Assembly (NCBI RefSeq): GCF_013407935.1
Contig: NZ_JACBZU010000002.1
Coordinates: 1 to 64,000, forward strand
Origin: Allomuricauda sp. ARW1Y1
Lineage (GTDB): Bacteria; Bacteroidota; Bacteroidia; Flavobacteriales; Flavobacteriaceae
Direction: 5' to 3'
DNA length: 64,000 bases
The notes beneath the pieces are model-generated. The model was given only the letters and a program-made list of their open reading frames with translations, was not told where the DNA came from and searched no databases. Positions 25,029 to 34,433 of the stretch are shown in pieces (position 1 is the first letter of the stretch; every line of letters starts with the position of its first letter). A program made the position numbers and the translations under genes.

Positions 25029-27869
25029 TTGGTATTGGTCCCATCTAGAATACTATTTTGCGTTTCACTCGTTTTATCACTCCTGTGCCCCCAACTTTGG
25101 GGACAGCACACCAACGAGATAGTGGCCACCTTGGACGGCCCAACCAACCAAATACGTATTCGGCAACACTTTACCTACCACAACCAATCGGACAAAGGAC
25201 TGTCCACCCTTTATTTCAACGATTGGAACCATGCCTACTCCAATAAAAACACGGCCCTTGCCAAACGTTTTGGGGAGGAGTTCAACAGAAGTTTGCACTT
25301 GGCAAAGGATAGGGAAAGAGGCTATACCACCATCAAGACCATAGTGGACAACAACTATGTTGGATTGGACTGGAAAAGGGAAGGCAATTCGGATTATATC
25401 ACCGTCAACCTGAACGAAGTCCTAAAACCCAATGAATCCATACAACTCTTTTTCACCTACACCATCAAACTGCCGAGCGCCAAATTTACCGGGTACGGAC
25501 ATCGGGATGATGGGGGTTACCATTTAAAGGATTGGTATTTTTCCCCTGCTGTTTTTGACGGGGAATGGCATCTGTACAACAACATCAACCTGAACGATAT
25601 CTATACTGATGTGACCAATACCCGAATCAACTTCACCTTTCCGGAAAACCTGTTTTTGGTGTCAAATTATAGAAAGTCGAGCGTTTCAGGGTTTCCAAAT
25701 GGGCAATACACGCAATTGATCGGGGACAATCGAAAGAATTGTGAAATCATTCTAAACAGGGATGACCGTTTCACCAAGCACGTCACCGACTTCGTCACCG
25801 TTTCCACGGATATCGAATCGAACAAATATGAGGAAATTGCACAGGGCATCTCCATTTTAAAAATTGCGCAGTTCCTTCAAGAAAATTTGGGTTCCTATCC
25901 GCACGGAAACCTGTTGGTTTCTGAATTTGACTACAACCGCTCGCCGCTCTACGGCATCAATCAGTTGCCTTCTTTCATCAGACCTTACGAAGAACAGTTC
26001 CAGTTTGAGATGAAGTTTCTCAAAACGGCTATCCGAAGCTACTTGAAAGAATCGCTCTATTTGAATCCGAGAAAGGAACGCTGGGTAAACGATGCCATTG
26101 GGTATTACTTGATGATCAAATACGTGGAAGAGTTCTATCCCGACCAAAAACTGATAGGGAAGCTTTCCAGAATTTGGGGCGTGAGGAGCTTTCATTTGGC
26201 TAAAATGGATTTTAACGAGCAATATGCACTTTTCAGCATGCTTTCGGCCCGAAAGAACATCGACCAGGCATTGACCACTTCGAATGACTCCTTGATCAAG
26301 TTCAACGAACGTATTGCCAACGGCTACAAGGCTGGATTGGGAATGTCCTACCTATCGGCCTATTTGGGCGAAAAGAAGATAGACAGTACGGTGTTGGACT
26401 TTTATAAAAACTACAAACAACAGCAAAGAGTAAGTGCTGCGGACTTTAGAAAAACCATTGAAAAATATGCGGATAAGGAGGTGGATTGGTTTTTTGAGGA
26501 ATATGTAGGCTCGGATAAAAAGATTGATTTCAAGATCAAGAGTGTTGAAAAGACCGACGATTCCATCACCTTTATGCTCAAGAACAAGCGGGGAACCAAT
26601 GTGCCGATATCGCTTTTTGGACTGGAGAACGACTCTGTAGTCTCCCAATACTGGTTTAGCAATATTGACTCTACCAAGAGCTTTACCATTCCGCGAGGAA
26701 GTGAAGACCGTTTGGTGTTGAACTACGACCAAAAAATCCCGGAATTCAACCAACGGGATAATTGGAAAACTTTGAATGGATGGTTTTCCAGCAATAAAAA
26801 ACTAAAGTTTCAATTTTTTAAGGATACCGAAGACCCTTATTACAATCAGGTGTTTTATGTGCCCATCATGAACTTTAACTTGTATGATGGTGTAACCCCA
26901 GGGTTGCGATTGTACAACAAAACCTTCTTGGAGCGCCCATTTGAATATGATATAGCCCCCACCTATTCCTTTTTGGAGCGCACCATGGTGGGTAAAGTGG
27001 GATTCCGATATCGGAAATACCATAACAAAACAGGTCTTTTTGTGACCAACTACTCCTTCTCGGCCTCCACTTCACATTTTGAGCAAAATTCAAGGTTTTC
27101 TACGGTAACGCCGGCCATTAGTTTTGGATGGCGCCCCAACGATTTATTGTCCAACCGAAGGCAATATCTCCTTCTAAGGTACCGGAATGTGTTTAGGAGC
27201 ATTGATGAGAGTTTACAGGGAGAACTGGAGACCGACCCTGATTATGGGGTGTTGAATGCACGCTTTACCGATGTGGACAACAGCATAATCAATTACTCCT
27301 CTTGGTCCATAGATGCACAACATTCCAGTGAGTTCAGCAAGCTGGCGTTCGAATGGGAATACCGAAAACTCTTCCAGAGCAATAGGCAGTTGAACCTTCG
27401 CTTCTACGCAGGAAAGTTTTTGCGCAATACCACGAATTCCAACTTTTTTAGCTTTGCACTGGACAGACCTACGGATTATATGTTCGACCTTGCCTATTTG
27501 GGTAGGTCGGAAGATTCCGGGATCTACAGTCAACAGGTAATCATTGCTGAAGGAGGATTCAAATCAAAGTTAGAGAATCCATTTGCGAACGATTGGATTG
27601 CCACCACCAATGCCAGCACCAACATTTGGCGTTGGATCGAGGCTTATGGGGATCTTGGCTTTATCAAAAACAAAGGAGAGAACACCCGTTTTGTTTACGA
27701 CTCCGGTATCCGTCTCAACTTGGTCACGGATTACTTTGAACTTTACTTTCCCGTGTATTCCAACAGAGGTTGGGAAATTGCGCAAAACGACTATGGACAA
27801 CGTATCCGATTTATTGTTACCTTAAGTCCTAGAACACTTACCGGGCTATTTACCCGAAAGTGGTTTTAA
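25029..27869 (+). CDS. M1-peptidase-like domain fused to an outer-membrane beta-barrel
   Basis: A 946-aa exported protein with signal peptide (ILFCVSLVLSLLCPQLWGQ). Residues about 25-480 follow the fold pattern of M1 aminopeptidases, but the zinc site is gone: the place of HExxH reads KTAIR (332-336), and 18 residues later the distal ligand Glu is Asp355 (WVNDAIGYYL). GxMEN is also lost (YGINQL). From about residue 600 the sequence alternates in long aromatic-rich strands and ends TRKWF, as in outer-membrane beta-barrels. A surface or periplasmic binding role seems more likely than proteolysis. The start codon is TTG (25029 or 25035); no ATG is available. It begins 6 nt after the LOG stop. 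Confidence 0.72.
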   Translation: MVLVPSRILFCVSLVLSLLCPQLWGQHTNEIVATLDGPTNQIRIRQHFTYHNQSDKGLSTLYFNDWNHAYSNKNTALAKRFGEEFNRSLHLAKDRERGYTTIKTIVDNNYVGLDWKREGNSDYITVNLNEVLKPNESIQLFFTYTIKLPSAKFTGYGHRDDGGYHLKDWYFSPAVFDGEWHLYNNINLNDIYTDVTNTRINFTFPENLFLVSNYRKSSVSGFPNGQYTQLIGDNRKNCEIILNRDDRFTKHVTDFVTVSTDIESNKYEEIAQGISILKIAQFLQENLGSYPHGNLLVSEFDYNRSPLYGINQLPSFIRPYEEQFQFEMKFLKTAIRSYLKESLYLNPRKERWVNDAIGYYLMIKYVEEFYPDQKLIGKLSRIWGVRSFHLAKMDFNEQYALFSMLSARKNIDQALTTSNDSLIKFNERIANGYKAGLGMSYLSAYLGEKKIDSTVLDFYKNYKQQQRVSAADFRKTIEKYADKEVDWFFEEYVGSDKKIDFKIKSVEKTDDSITFMLKNKRGTNVPISLFGLENDSVVSQYWFSNIDSTKSFTIPRGSEDRLVLNYDQKIPEFNQRDNWKTLNGWFSSNKKLKFQFFKDTEDPYYNQVFYVPIMNFNLYDGVTPGLRLYNKTFLERPFEYDIAPTYSFLERTMVGKVGFRYRKYHNKTGLFVTNYSFSASTSHFEQNSRFSTVTPAISFGWRPNDLLSNRRQYLLLRYRNVFRSIDESLQGELETDPDYGVLNARFTDVDNSIINYSSWSIDAQHSSEFSKLAFEWEYRKLFQSNRQLNLRFYAGKFLRNTTNSNFFSFALDRPTDYMFDLAYLGRSEDSGIYSQQVIIAEGGFKSKLENPFANDWIATTNASTNIWRWIEAYGDLGFIKNKGENTRFVYDSGIRLNLVTDYFELYFPVYSNRGWEIAQNDYGQRIRFIVTLSPRTLTGLFTRKWF

Positions 27870-27976
27870 TTATCAATTTGACAATGCAGTCGCTTATTTT
27901 GGGGTGTTTTTTACAAAAAAACCATTTATTGTGATAAATTATTGAGGGTATTTAATTTTATTAACACCGTTCGATA

Positions 27977-28007
27977 TTGCTATTTAGACGGATTTTTAGT
28001 AATTTCG
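27977..28007 (+). promoter_or_regulatory. Promoter of the E1 2-oxoacid dehydrogenase gene
   Basis: TTG (27977-27979), a 20-nt spacer, then TAATTTCG (28000-28007), one mismatch from TAnnTTTG. The ATG at 28027 is 19 nt further on. Confidence 0.5.
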
Positions 28008-28026
28008 CAGAAATCTTAATCAGTCC

Positions 28027-30438
28027 ATGAAACCTAATCCTAGTACAAGCAGCGATATTTCTTTTGACGATTTTAAGTCCCAGATTCTTCAAGATTATGA
28101 GACAGCCGTCACCAGCAGGGAATGTAGTGTTCTAGGACGAAGGGAAGTACTTTCAGGCAAAGCCAAATTTGGAATTTTTGGAGACGGAAAAGAACTTCCG
28201 CAACTGGCAATGGCCCGTGCATTCCAGGATGGCGATTTTAGGAGCGGATACTACCGCGACCAGACCTTTATGATGGCGTTGGGGCACTTGACACCAAAAG
28301 CTTTCTTTCATGGATTGTATGCCACTACCGACCTTGAAAAGGAACCCATGAGTGCTGGAAGGCAAATGGGCGGGCACTTTGTAACGCACAGTTTGAACGA
28401 GGACGGGACTTGGAAAAACCTTACCGAACAAAAAAATAGCAGTGCGGATATTTCCTGCACCGCAGGGCAGATGCCACGATTGTTGGGATTGGCCCAAGCC
28501 TCCAAAATATATCGCCACGTAGAGGGCATTGACCAGACCAACTTTTCCAAAAACGGAAATGAAGTGGCCTGGGGCACCATTGGAAACGCAAGTACCAGCG
28601 AGGGTCATTTTTTTGAGACCTTGAACGCCGCAGGAGTCATGCAGGTTCCCATGGTGATAAGTGTTTGGGACGATGACTACGGTATTTCCGTGCCTTCTGA
28701 GTTCCATACCACCAAAGGTGATATCTCAGAAGCACTGAGCGGACTGCAACGGGACGATGAAAACAACGGCTACGAAATCCTCAAGGTGAAGGGATGGGAT
28801 TATACCGCCCTTATCCATACGTTCGAGAACGCATCGGATATTGCACGTGAAAACCATGTGCCGGTACTCATCCATGTTACTGAACTCACTCAGCCACAGG
28901 GCCACTCAACATCTGGGTCCCATGAAAGATATAAATCGGCGGAACGTTTGGAATGGGAACGCGAAAACGATTGTAACAAACGGTTCAGGGAATGGATTCT
29001 GGAAAACGGCATCAGTACCGAAGAGGATTTGAAAAAACTGGAACGAGACATCAAACACAAAGTCCGTTCTGCCAAAAAAGAAGCTTGGTCCGAATTTTTA
29101 AAGCCGCAACTCGCTGCCAAAAAAGAATTGGTCGCATTGCTCGAAAAAGTCGCCAATCAAAGTGCCAATAGGGCGTTCATCAACAAATTGAAAAATGATT
29201 TGATCGCAATTGAAGAGCCCTTAAAAAAGGATTTGGCATCTAAATCCAGACAGGCACTCCGTTATTTGCTGGGTGAATCCTTCGCAGAAAAAAAACAACT
29301 TCAACAGTGGGTCAACCAATTTTTGGCCACCAACGAACCACAATACAGCTCACACCTATATAATGAAGTAGGTAACAAGGCTACCAACATTGCCCCTATT
29401 CCTCCATCATACGCTGATGATGCCGAAGAAGTGGATGGCAGGATCATATTAAGGGACAATTTTGACTCCCTTTTCTCCCAATATCCAGAAGCTTTGATTT
29501 TTGGTGAGGATACGGGTAATATTGGGGACGTTAACCAAGGGCTCGAAGGACTTCAGAAAAAATATGGTGAATTGCGAATTGCCGATACCGGAATCCGTGA
29601 AACTACCATTATTGGCCAAGGGATTGGAATGGCCATGCGCGGACTGCGACCCATTGCCGAAATACAATATTTGGATTACATTCTGTATGCCGTACAAACC
29701 TTAAGCGATGACCTTGCGACCTTGATGTACCGGACCGTTGGCAAGCAAAAAGCCCCTCTCATCGTTCGTACACGAGGGCACCGCTTGGAAGGTATCTGGC
29801 ATTCAGGCTCACCTATGGGCGGACTGATTCATTTACTGCGCGGAATGTACATTTTGACGCCAAGGAACATGACGCAGGCCGCAGGTTTTTACAATACCTT
29901 GATGAAAAGTGATGAACCAGCCTTGGTCATCGAAAGCCTGAACGGTTACCGCCTCAAAGAAAAGAAACCTTCCAATCTGGGTGAATTTTGCACACCTATC
30001 GGAAAGGTGGAAACCTTGAAGGAAGGAAACGATATTACACTGTTATCCTATGGTTCCACACTTCGTATTGTGGAAAAAGTAGCCCAAGACTTGCTGGAGG
30101 TTGGTATTGACGCCGAAGTCATCGACGCCCAGTCACTGCTCCCTTTTGATTTGGACCATGATGTGGTAAAAAGCCTCCAAAAAACAAACCGACTGTTGGT
30201 CATCGACGAAGATGTACCGGGTGGATGCTCCGCATATCTGCTTCAAGAAGTAGTGGAGAAACAAGGCGGGTATCGTTATTTGGACAGCGCACCACAAACC
30301 CTTTCCGCTAAGGCGCACAGACCTGCCTATGCTTCGGATGGGGATTATTTTTCCAAACCCAATGCAGAGGATATTTTTGAGAAAGTGTACCAAATCATGC
30401 ACGAAGTGGACCCAAAATCATACCCTGAATTGAGGTGA
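28027..30438 (+). CDS. Branched-chain 2-oxoacid dehydrogenase E1, fused alpha/beta subunits
   Basis: An 803-aa thiamin-diphosphate enzyme. The alpha half (about 1-430) carries the GNASTSEGHFFETLNAAG cofactor region; the beta half (about 465-803) has GEDTGNIGDVNQGLEGL, RTRGHRLEGIWHSGSPMGG and the C-terminal transketolase-like domain (DAQSLLPFD, DEDVPGGCSAYL). The fused arrangement is common in Bacteroidota and serves oxidative decarboxylation of branched-chain 2-oxoacids, giving starters for branched fatty acids; exact substrate is inferred. E2 and E3 are not adjacent. Preceded by its own promoter. Confidence 0.9.
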   Translation: MKPNPSTSSDISFDDFKSQILQDYETAVTSRECSVLGRREVLSGKAKFGIFGDGKELPQLAMARAFQDGDFRSGYYRDQTFMMALGHLTPKAFFHGLYATTDLEKEPMSAGRQMGGHFVTHSLNEDGTWKNLTEQKNSSADISCTAGQMPRLLGLAQASKIYRHVEGIDQTNFSKNGNEVAWGTIGNASTSEGHFFETLNAAGVMQVPMVISVWDDDYGISVPSEFHTTKGDISEALSGLQRDDENNGYEILKVKGWDYTALIHTFENASDIARENHVPVLIHVTELTQPQGHSTSGSHERYKSAERLEWERENDCNKRFREWILENGISTEEDLKKLERDIKHKVRSAKKEAWSEFLKPQLAAKKELVALLEKVANQSANRAFINKLKNDLIAIEEPLKKDLASKSRQALRYLLGESFAEKKQLQQWVNQFLATNEPQYSSHLYNEVGNKATNIAPIPPSYADDAEEVDGRIILRDNFDSLFSQYPEALIFGEDTGNIGDVNQGLEGLQKKYGELRIADTGIRETTIIGQGIGMAMRGLRPIAEIQYLDYILYAVQTLSDDLATLMYRTVGKQKAPLIVRTRGHRLEGIWHSGSPMGGLIHLLRGMYILTPRNMTQAAGFYNTLMKSDEPALVIESLNGYRLKEKKPSNLGEFCTPIGKVETLKEGNDITLLSYGSTLRIVEKVAQDLLEVGIDAEVIDAQSLLPFDLDHDVVKSLQKTNRLLVIDEDVPGGCSAYLLQEVVEKQGGYRYLDSAPQTLSAKAHRPAYASDGDYFSKPNAEDIFEKVYQIMHEVDPKSYPELR

Positions 30439-30483
30439 TTTTTCTACATCCGTCAACTCAAAGCACCTTTTCATTAATTTATG

Positions 30484-30513
30484 TTGTTCTATTTAAAACA
30501 TAATTTATATTTT
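30484..30513 (+). promoter_or_regulatory. Promoter of the DoxX-family gene
   Basis: TTG (30484-30486), 19-nt spacer, TATATTTT (30506-30513), one mismatch from TAnnTTTG. The ATG at 30536 is 22 nt downstream. Confidence 0.55.
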
Positions 30514-30535
30514 CACGTGGATTAAATTTCCCCAC

Positions 30536-30913
30536 ATGAAAAATAACACTCTGATTCACCTTGGGCTGGCCATACTTCGGATTGTACCATCTGCTTTTAT
30601 GCTGACCCACGGTTATCCCAAATTGATGAACCTTATCAACGGGAATACGGAATTCGCCAATCCTTTTGGTATTGGACAGGCTCCCTCCCTATTTTTGACG
30701 GTTGTAGCCGAATTTGTGTGCCCGTTACTTATCATTATTGGATTTAAAACCAGATGGGCAGCTATTCCAACCGCAATCACCATGTTCGTTGCAGGCTTTA
30801 TGATCCATGGAGCAGACCCCTTTGGCAAAAAGGAAATGGCATTGCTTTACCTTACCATTTTTGTGGTGATCATACTGCTGGGGCCTGGTAAATACAGTGT
30901 GGATAAAAAGTAA
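30536..30913 (+). CDS. DoxX-family membrane protein
   Basis: A 125-aa protein with four hydrophobic helices. The pattern LAILRIVPSAFMLTHGYPKLMNL at the N-terminus, then GFKTRWAAIPTAITMFVAGF, is typical of DoxX proteins, small quinone-linked or redox-associated membrane proteins of poorly defined function. Length fits the family. It has its own promoter, and its stop lies 2 nt from that of convergent holA (TAAGCTTA). Confidence 0.85.
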   Translation: MKNNTLIHLGLAILRIVPSAFMLTHGYPKLMNLINGNTEFANPFGIGQAPSLFLTVVAEFVCPLLIIIGFKTRWAAIPTAITMFVAGFMIHGADPFGKKEMALLYLTIFVVIILLGPGKYSVDKK

Positions 30914-30915
30914 GC

Positions 30916-31917
30916 TTAGAGTATTTCGGACAAGAGTTCTTTCAGCAAATCCGCCTGTGCCATATTGCTGGCTCCCACACCTTTGCCCTTTAAATCCAAT
31001 TTTCTTAGGCTGGAGATAACCCCGCTCACCCTTTTCATGGGATAGTTTCGCGCCGCTACCACATACTCATTTACAAAGTAAGGGCTCACGCCCAATACCT
31101 TGGCCACATTGCCCGGGGAATGATCCTTTAGGCCATGGTACTGTAGCAATTGCGTAAAAAAGGTGTTCAACAAGGTAACCGTCACTATAAAGGGATTGTC
31201 CTTAGGGTTTTGTGCAAAATAGTCTATGATTCGCGAGGCCTTTTTAACATCCCGCTCTCCAATGGCCTTTTTCAATTCAAAGTTGTTGAAATCCTTACTG
31301 ATGCCAATATGCTCCTCGACCAATTCTGGGGTAACCTCTACATTCGGCGGTACGATCAAAGTCAACTTGTCCAGTTCATTGCTGATTTTACTGAGATCTG
31401 TTCCCAAAAACTCCACAAGCATAATGCACGCCTTGGGGGAAATTCTGTATTGCTTGCCGCCAAGGGTTCTTCGAATCCAGTCGGCCACCTGATTCTCATA
31501 AAGCTTTTTGCTCTCAAACAGCTCTCCCTTTTTCTGAATGGCCTTGTAAAGCTTTTTTCGCTTGTCGAGCTTTTTGTATTTGTAACAGAGTACCAAAATC
31601 GTGGTCTGTTGGGGGTTTTCGGCATAAGGTACCAACTGCTCAATGGTACGGGATAGGTGTTGCGCTTCTTTAACGATTACCACCTGATACTGTGCCATCA
31701 TGGGAAAACGCTTGGCATTGGCCACCACTTCATCGACCGAGGTATCCTTCCCATAAAGCACCATTTGGTTAAAACCACGCTCATCCTCCGTTAGCACGTT
31801 TTCGGAAATGAACTGCGAAATACGATCAATGTAATAGGGCTCCTCCCCCATTAAAAAATAAATGGGTTTGGGATTTCCCCGTTTAATTTCCGATACGATC
31901 TCCTTTACTTTGTCCAT
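30916..31917 (-). CDS. holA: DNA polymerase III, delta subunit
   Basis: A 333-aa clamp-loader subunit that opens the beta sliding clamp. The N-terminal domain reads PIYFLMGEEPYYIDRI, the family's degenerate P-loop region, followed by the clamp-loader helical domains and the collar (LLQYHGLKDHSPGNVAKVLGVSPYFVNEYV). Length matches HolA. ATG start; divergent from the HsdR_N-like gene with only 26 nt between them, so their promoters must overlap. Confidence 0.93.
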   Translation of the reverse strand: MDKVKEIVSEIKRGNPKPIYFLMGEEPYYIDRISQFISENVLTEDERGFNQMVLYGKDTSVDEVVANAKRFPMMAQYQVVIVKEAQHLSRTIEQLVPYAENPQQTTILVLCYKYKKLDKRKKLYKAIQKKGELFESKKLYENQVADWIRRTLGGKQYRISPKACIMLVEFLGTDLSKISNELDKLTLIVPPNVEVTPELVEEHIGISKDFNNFELKKAIGERDVKKASRIIDYFAQNPKDNPFIVTVTLLNTFFTQLLQYHGLKDHSPGNVAKVLGVSPYFVNEYVVAARNYPMKRVSGVISSLRKLDLKGKGVGASNMAQADLLKELLSEIL

Positions 31918-31943
31918 TCAAAATATTTCACCAGTTTTGTCTT

Positions 31944-32390
31944 ATGCAAGACCTTAACTTTCCACCTTATTCATTTCGAATCAAAAATAGCCAAAATAGA
32001 CAGTACATTTTTGACGGTATCCGTAAAAAGTTTGTGGTACTCCAACCCGAAGAATGGGTAAGGCAGCATGTTTTGCGTTATCTGGTATTTACAAAAAACT
32101 ACCCCAAGAGCCTTATCAACGTGGAAAAGCAACTGACGGTAAACGAGTTAAGAAAGCGGTATGATGTGGTTGTCTTTAACTCTGACGGTTCCATTTTTTT
32201 GTTGATCGAATGCAAGGCCCCAGAAGTAAAGATTACCCAAGCTACCTTTGATCAAATAGCGCGATACAATTACCAATTGAAGGCTAAGCATCTTATGGTT
32301 ACCAATGGCCTGGACCATTACTACTGCGAAATGGACCATGTGAATGAAAAGTATAGGTTTTTAGAGGATATTCCTGATTTTAGCCGTTAA
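31944..32390 (+). CDS. Stand-alone HsdR N-terminal-like nuclease domain protein
   Basis: A 148-aa protein matching the type I restriction HsdR N-terminal domain (HSDR_N_2 type). The PD-(D/E)xK core is visible: RYDVVVF, then LLIECKAPEV (about residues 90-100), and QIARYN downstream. It has no helicase domain, and no HsdM or HsdS gene is nearby, so it is not a restriction system by itself. Such single-domain proteins beside holA are common in Bacteroidota as far as I recall; a DNA-repair nuclease role is conceivable. The glycosyltransferase follows after 12 nt. Confidence 0.82.
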   Translation: MQDLNFPPYSFRIKNSQNRQYIFDGIRKKFVVLQPEEWVRQHVLRYLVFTKNYPKSLINVEKQLTVNELRKRYDVVVFNSDGSIFLLIECKAPEVKITQATFDQIARYNYQLKAKHLMVTNGLDHYYCEMDHVNEKYRFLEDIPDFSR

Positions 32391-32402
32391 TTTGCCTCCG
32401 TT

Positions 32403-33404
32403 TTGAAAATCGCCGTAGTCATACTCAACTGGAATGGAGAGGCCTTGCTCGAAAGGTTCCTCCCTTCGGTTCTTGAATATTCCAAAGGAACGGATGTTTA
32501 TGTGGTGGACAATGCCAGCACCGATGGTTCGGTGGACTTTCTGAGAGAACATTACCCAACGATCAAAATTGTTGAGAACAGTTCCAATGGCGGATTTGCC
32601 AAAGGGTACAACGAAGGTTTGCAGCACGTAAAGGCAGATGTGTATTGTCTATTGAATTCGGATGTTGAAGTGACCCCTGATTGGCTGGAACCTATCCAAA
32701 ATACCTTTAGTACCCAACCAGAGGCGGCCATCATTCAACCCAAAATATTGGACTTGATGCGAAAGGATCACTTTGAATATGCCGGGGCCGCAGGCGGGTT
32801 TCTGGATAAATTTGGGTATCCGTTCTGTCGGGGACGTATATTTCAGACCATTGAAAAGGATGAGGGGCAATATGACGACATCAGGGAAGTGTTTTGGGCC
32901 ACAGGAGCTTGCATGTTCATCAAAAGTGATGTGTTTTGGTCACTAGGCGGTTTTGATCAGGATTATTTTGCCCATCAAGAGGAAATCGACCTTTGTTGGC
33001 GTGCACAGAATGCCGGGCAAAAAGTGTTTTATGTAGGGCATAGCCATGTATATCACTTAGGGGGCAGCACCCTATCCAACATGAACCCGAAAAAAACCTT
33101 CCTCAATTTTAGGAACTCGTTGTATTCCATCACAAAAAATCTACCGAGGAGACAGGCATGGCCCATTGTGTTTATCCGCCTATTGTTAGATGCCATCGCT
33201 GCCCTCCGTTTTATCTTCCAATTAAAATTCGACCATTGCTTTGCCATCTTAAGGGCACATTTCAGTTTTTATGGTAACTTTATCAAAATGTACAGAAAGC
33301 GGGAAAAAGCTAATTTTATATTAAAATATTATGTGGCGACATCCATAGTGTGGTCCTATTTCGTACATCAAATAAAGAATTTTAACATTTTAGTAAAAGA
33401 TTAA
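32403..33404 (+). CDS. Family 2 glycosyltransferase
   Basis: A 333-aa GT-A fold glycosyltransferase: KIAVVILNWNG start, VDNASTDGSVDFL nucleotide site, LLNSDVEV (DxD-like), and QEEIDLCWRAQNAG catalytic region. The C-terminal part (about 235-330) contains hydrophobic segments suggesting membrane association. It probably adds sugars to cell-wall or surface polysaccharide, often rhamnosyl-like; the acceptor is unknown. The start codon is TTG at 32403 (TTGAAAATCGCC); no ATG fits. It follows the HsdR_N-like gene by 12 nt, presumably co-transcribed. Confidence 0.88.
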   Translation: MKIAVVILNWNGEALLERFLPSVLEYSKGTDVYVVDNASTDGSVDFLREHYPTIKIVENSSNGGFAKGYNEGLQHVKADVYCLLNSDVEVTPDWLEPIQNTFSTQPEAAIIQPKILDLMRKDHFEYAGAAGGFLDKFGYPFCRGRIFQTIEKDEGQYDDIREVFWATGACMFIKSDVFWSLGGFDQDYFAHQEEIDLCWRAQNAGQKVFYVGHSHVYHLGGSTLSNMNPKKTFLNFRNSLYSITKNLPRRQAWPIVFIRLLLDAIAALRFIFQLKFDHCFAILRAHFSFYGNFIKMYRKREKANFILKYYVATSIVWSYFVHQIKNFNILVKD

Positions 33405-33499
33405 CGATACCGAAATAAGCGAGCCTTGCTTTTTATCTAATTTTGGTTGAGTTTTTCAAATTTGATATATCTAACAATCCTTAAATTATATTCTGAACT

Positions 33500-34372
33500 A
33501 TGAAAAAATTTCTTTTAGGAACATTGGCAATGACCGTTCTTTTATCCTCTTGCGTATCGCAGAAGAAATACGCCGAACTGGAGGCCAAACACAAAGAAAC
33601 CCAAGACCTATTGAACTCTGCAACCGTTAAATTGAACGATTGCTTGGAAGAAAAAGCTACTGCTGACTCTAGGTTGAAAACCCTCGAAGACCAAAACGCA
33701 TTCCTTAAGGCAAATAACCAAGAGCTCATCAACAACATGGGCAACTTGACCACTTTGACCACAAAAGGTGCCGAAAACCTTGAAAAGTCATTGGAAAGCC
33801 TACGTGAAAAAGACCTTACCATCAGAAAGTTGCAAGATGCCGTTACCCGCAGAGACTCTGTCAACCTTGCATTGGTACAGAGCTTGAAAGGTGTATTGGG
33901 CAATTTGGACGACGACGATATCGAAATCAGTGTTGAAAAAGGTGTGGTATTCGTTTCCATTTCCGATAAATTGTTGTTCAGAAGCGGAAGCTACAACGTA
34001 ACCAGCGCTGCAAAAGAAGTACTTGGAAAAGTTGCCAAAGTGGTGAACAACAAACCAGACTTTGAGTTTATGGTAGAAGGTCATACAGACAACGTACCAT
34101 ACAGAAGCGGTGTTTTATTGGACAATTGGGATTTGAGTGCCAAAAGAGCCACATCCGTTGTTCGTATCCTACAAAACGATTTTGGTGTAGATCCTGCTAG
34201 AATGACTGCTGCCGGACGTAGCTACTACGTACCATTGGTAAGCAACGATACCTCTGCAAACAGAGCCAAAAACAGAAGAACAAGAATCGTTGTACTTCCA
34301 AAAATCGATCAGTTCTATAACATGATCGAAGAAGGAATGAAAGATCCTGCCATCGGAGGTACCGGTAAATAA
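33500..34372 (+). CDS. OmpA-family peptidoglycan-binding lipoprotein
   Basis: A 290-aa lipoprotein (MKKFLLGTLAMTVLLSSC, cysteine 18) with a coiled coil (about 25-125) and an OmpA C-terminal domain (about 140-275) containing EGHTDNVPYRSG, WDLSAKRATSVVRIL and NRAKNRRTRIVVLP, which binds diaminopimelate in peptidoglycan. It tethers the outer membrane to the wall. A related but degenerate protein is encoded at 44272. A TAATTTTG -7 match lies at 33438-33445 without a clear -33. Ends in a strong terminator. Confidence 0.93.
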   Translation: MKKFLLGTLAMTVLLSSCVSQKKYAELEAKHKETQDLLNSATVKLNDCLEEKATADSRLKTLEDQNAFLKANNQELINNMGNLTTLTTKGAENLEKSLESLREKDLTIRKLQDAVTRRDSVNLALVQSLKGVLGNLDDDDIEISVEKGVVFVSISDKLLFRSGSYNVTSAAKEVLGKVAKVVNNKPDFEFMVEGHTDNVPYRSGVLLDNWDLSAKRATSVVRILQNDFGVDPARMTAAGRSYYVPLVSNDTSANRAKNRRTRIVVLPKIDQFYNMIEEGMKDPAIGGTGK

Positions 34373-34394
34373 GTTATAGCAATAGCTAAAAAAG

Positions 34395-34422
34395 AAAAGC
34401 GGCCAATTAGGCCGCTTTTTTT
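34395..34422. terminator. Bidirectional Rho-independent terminator
   Basis: AAAAGCGGCC / GGCCGCTTTT form a 10-bp stem with a 5-nt loop, flanked by A and T runs on the two sides, so it can end both the OmpA gene (+) and the Sua5-like gene (-). Confidence 0.92.
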
Positions 34423-34433
34423 ATATACAGTTA

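Noticed and set aside
31944-32390. Type I restriction-modification system
   Set aside because: Only the small nuclease-like domain is present; there is no helicase, methylase or specificity subunit in the window.
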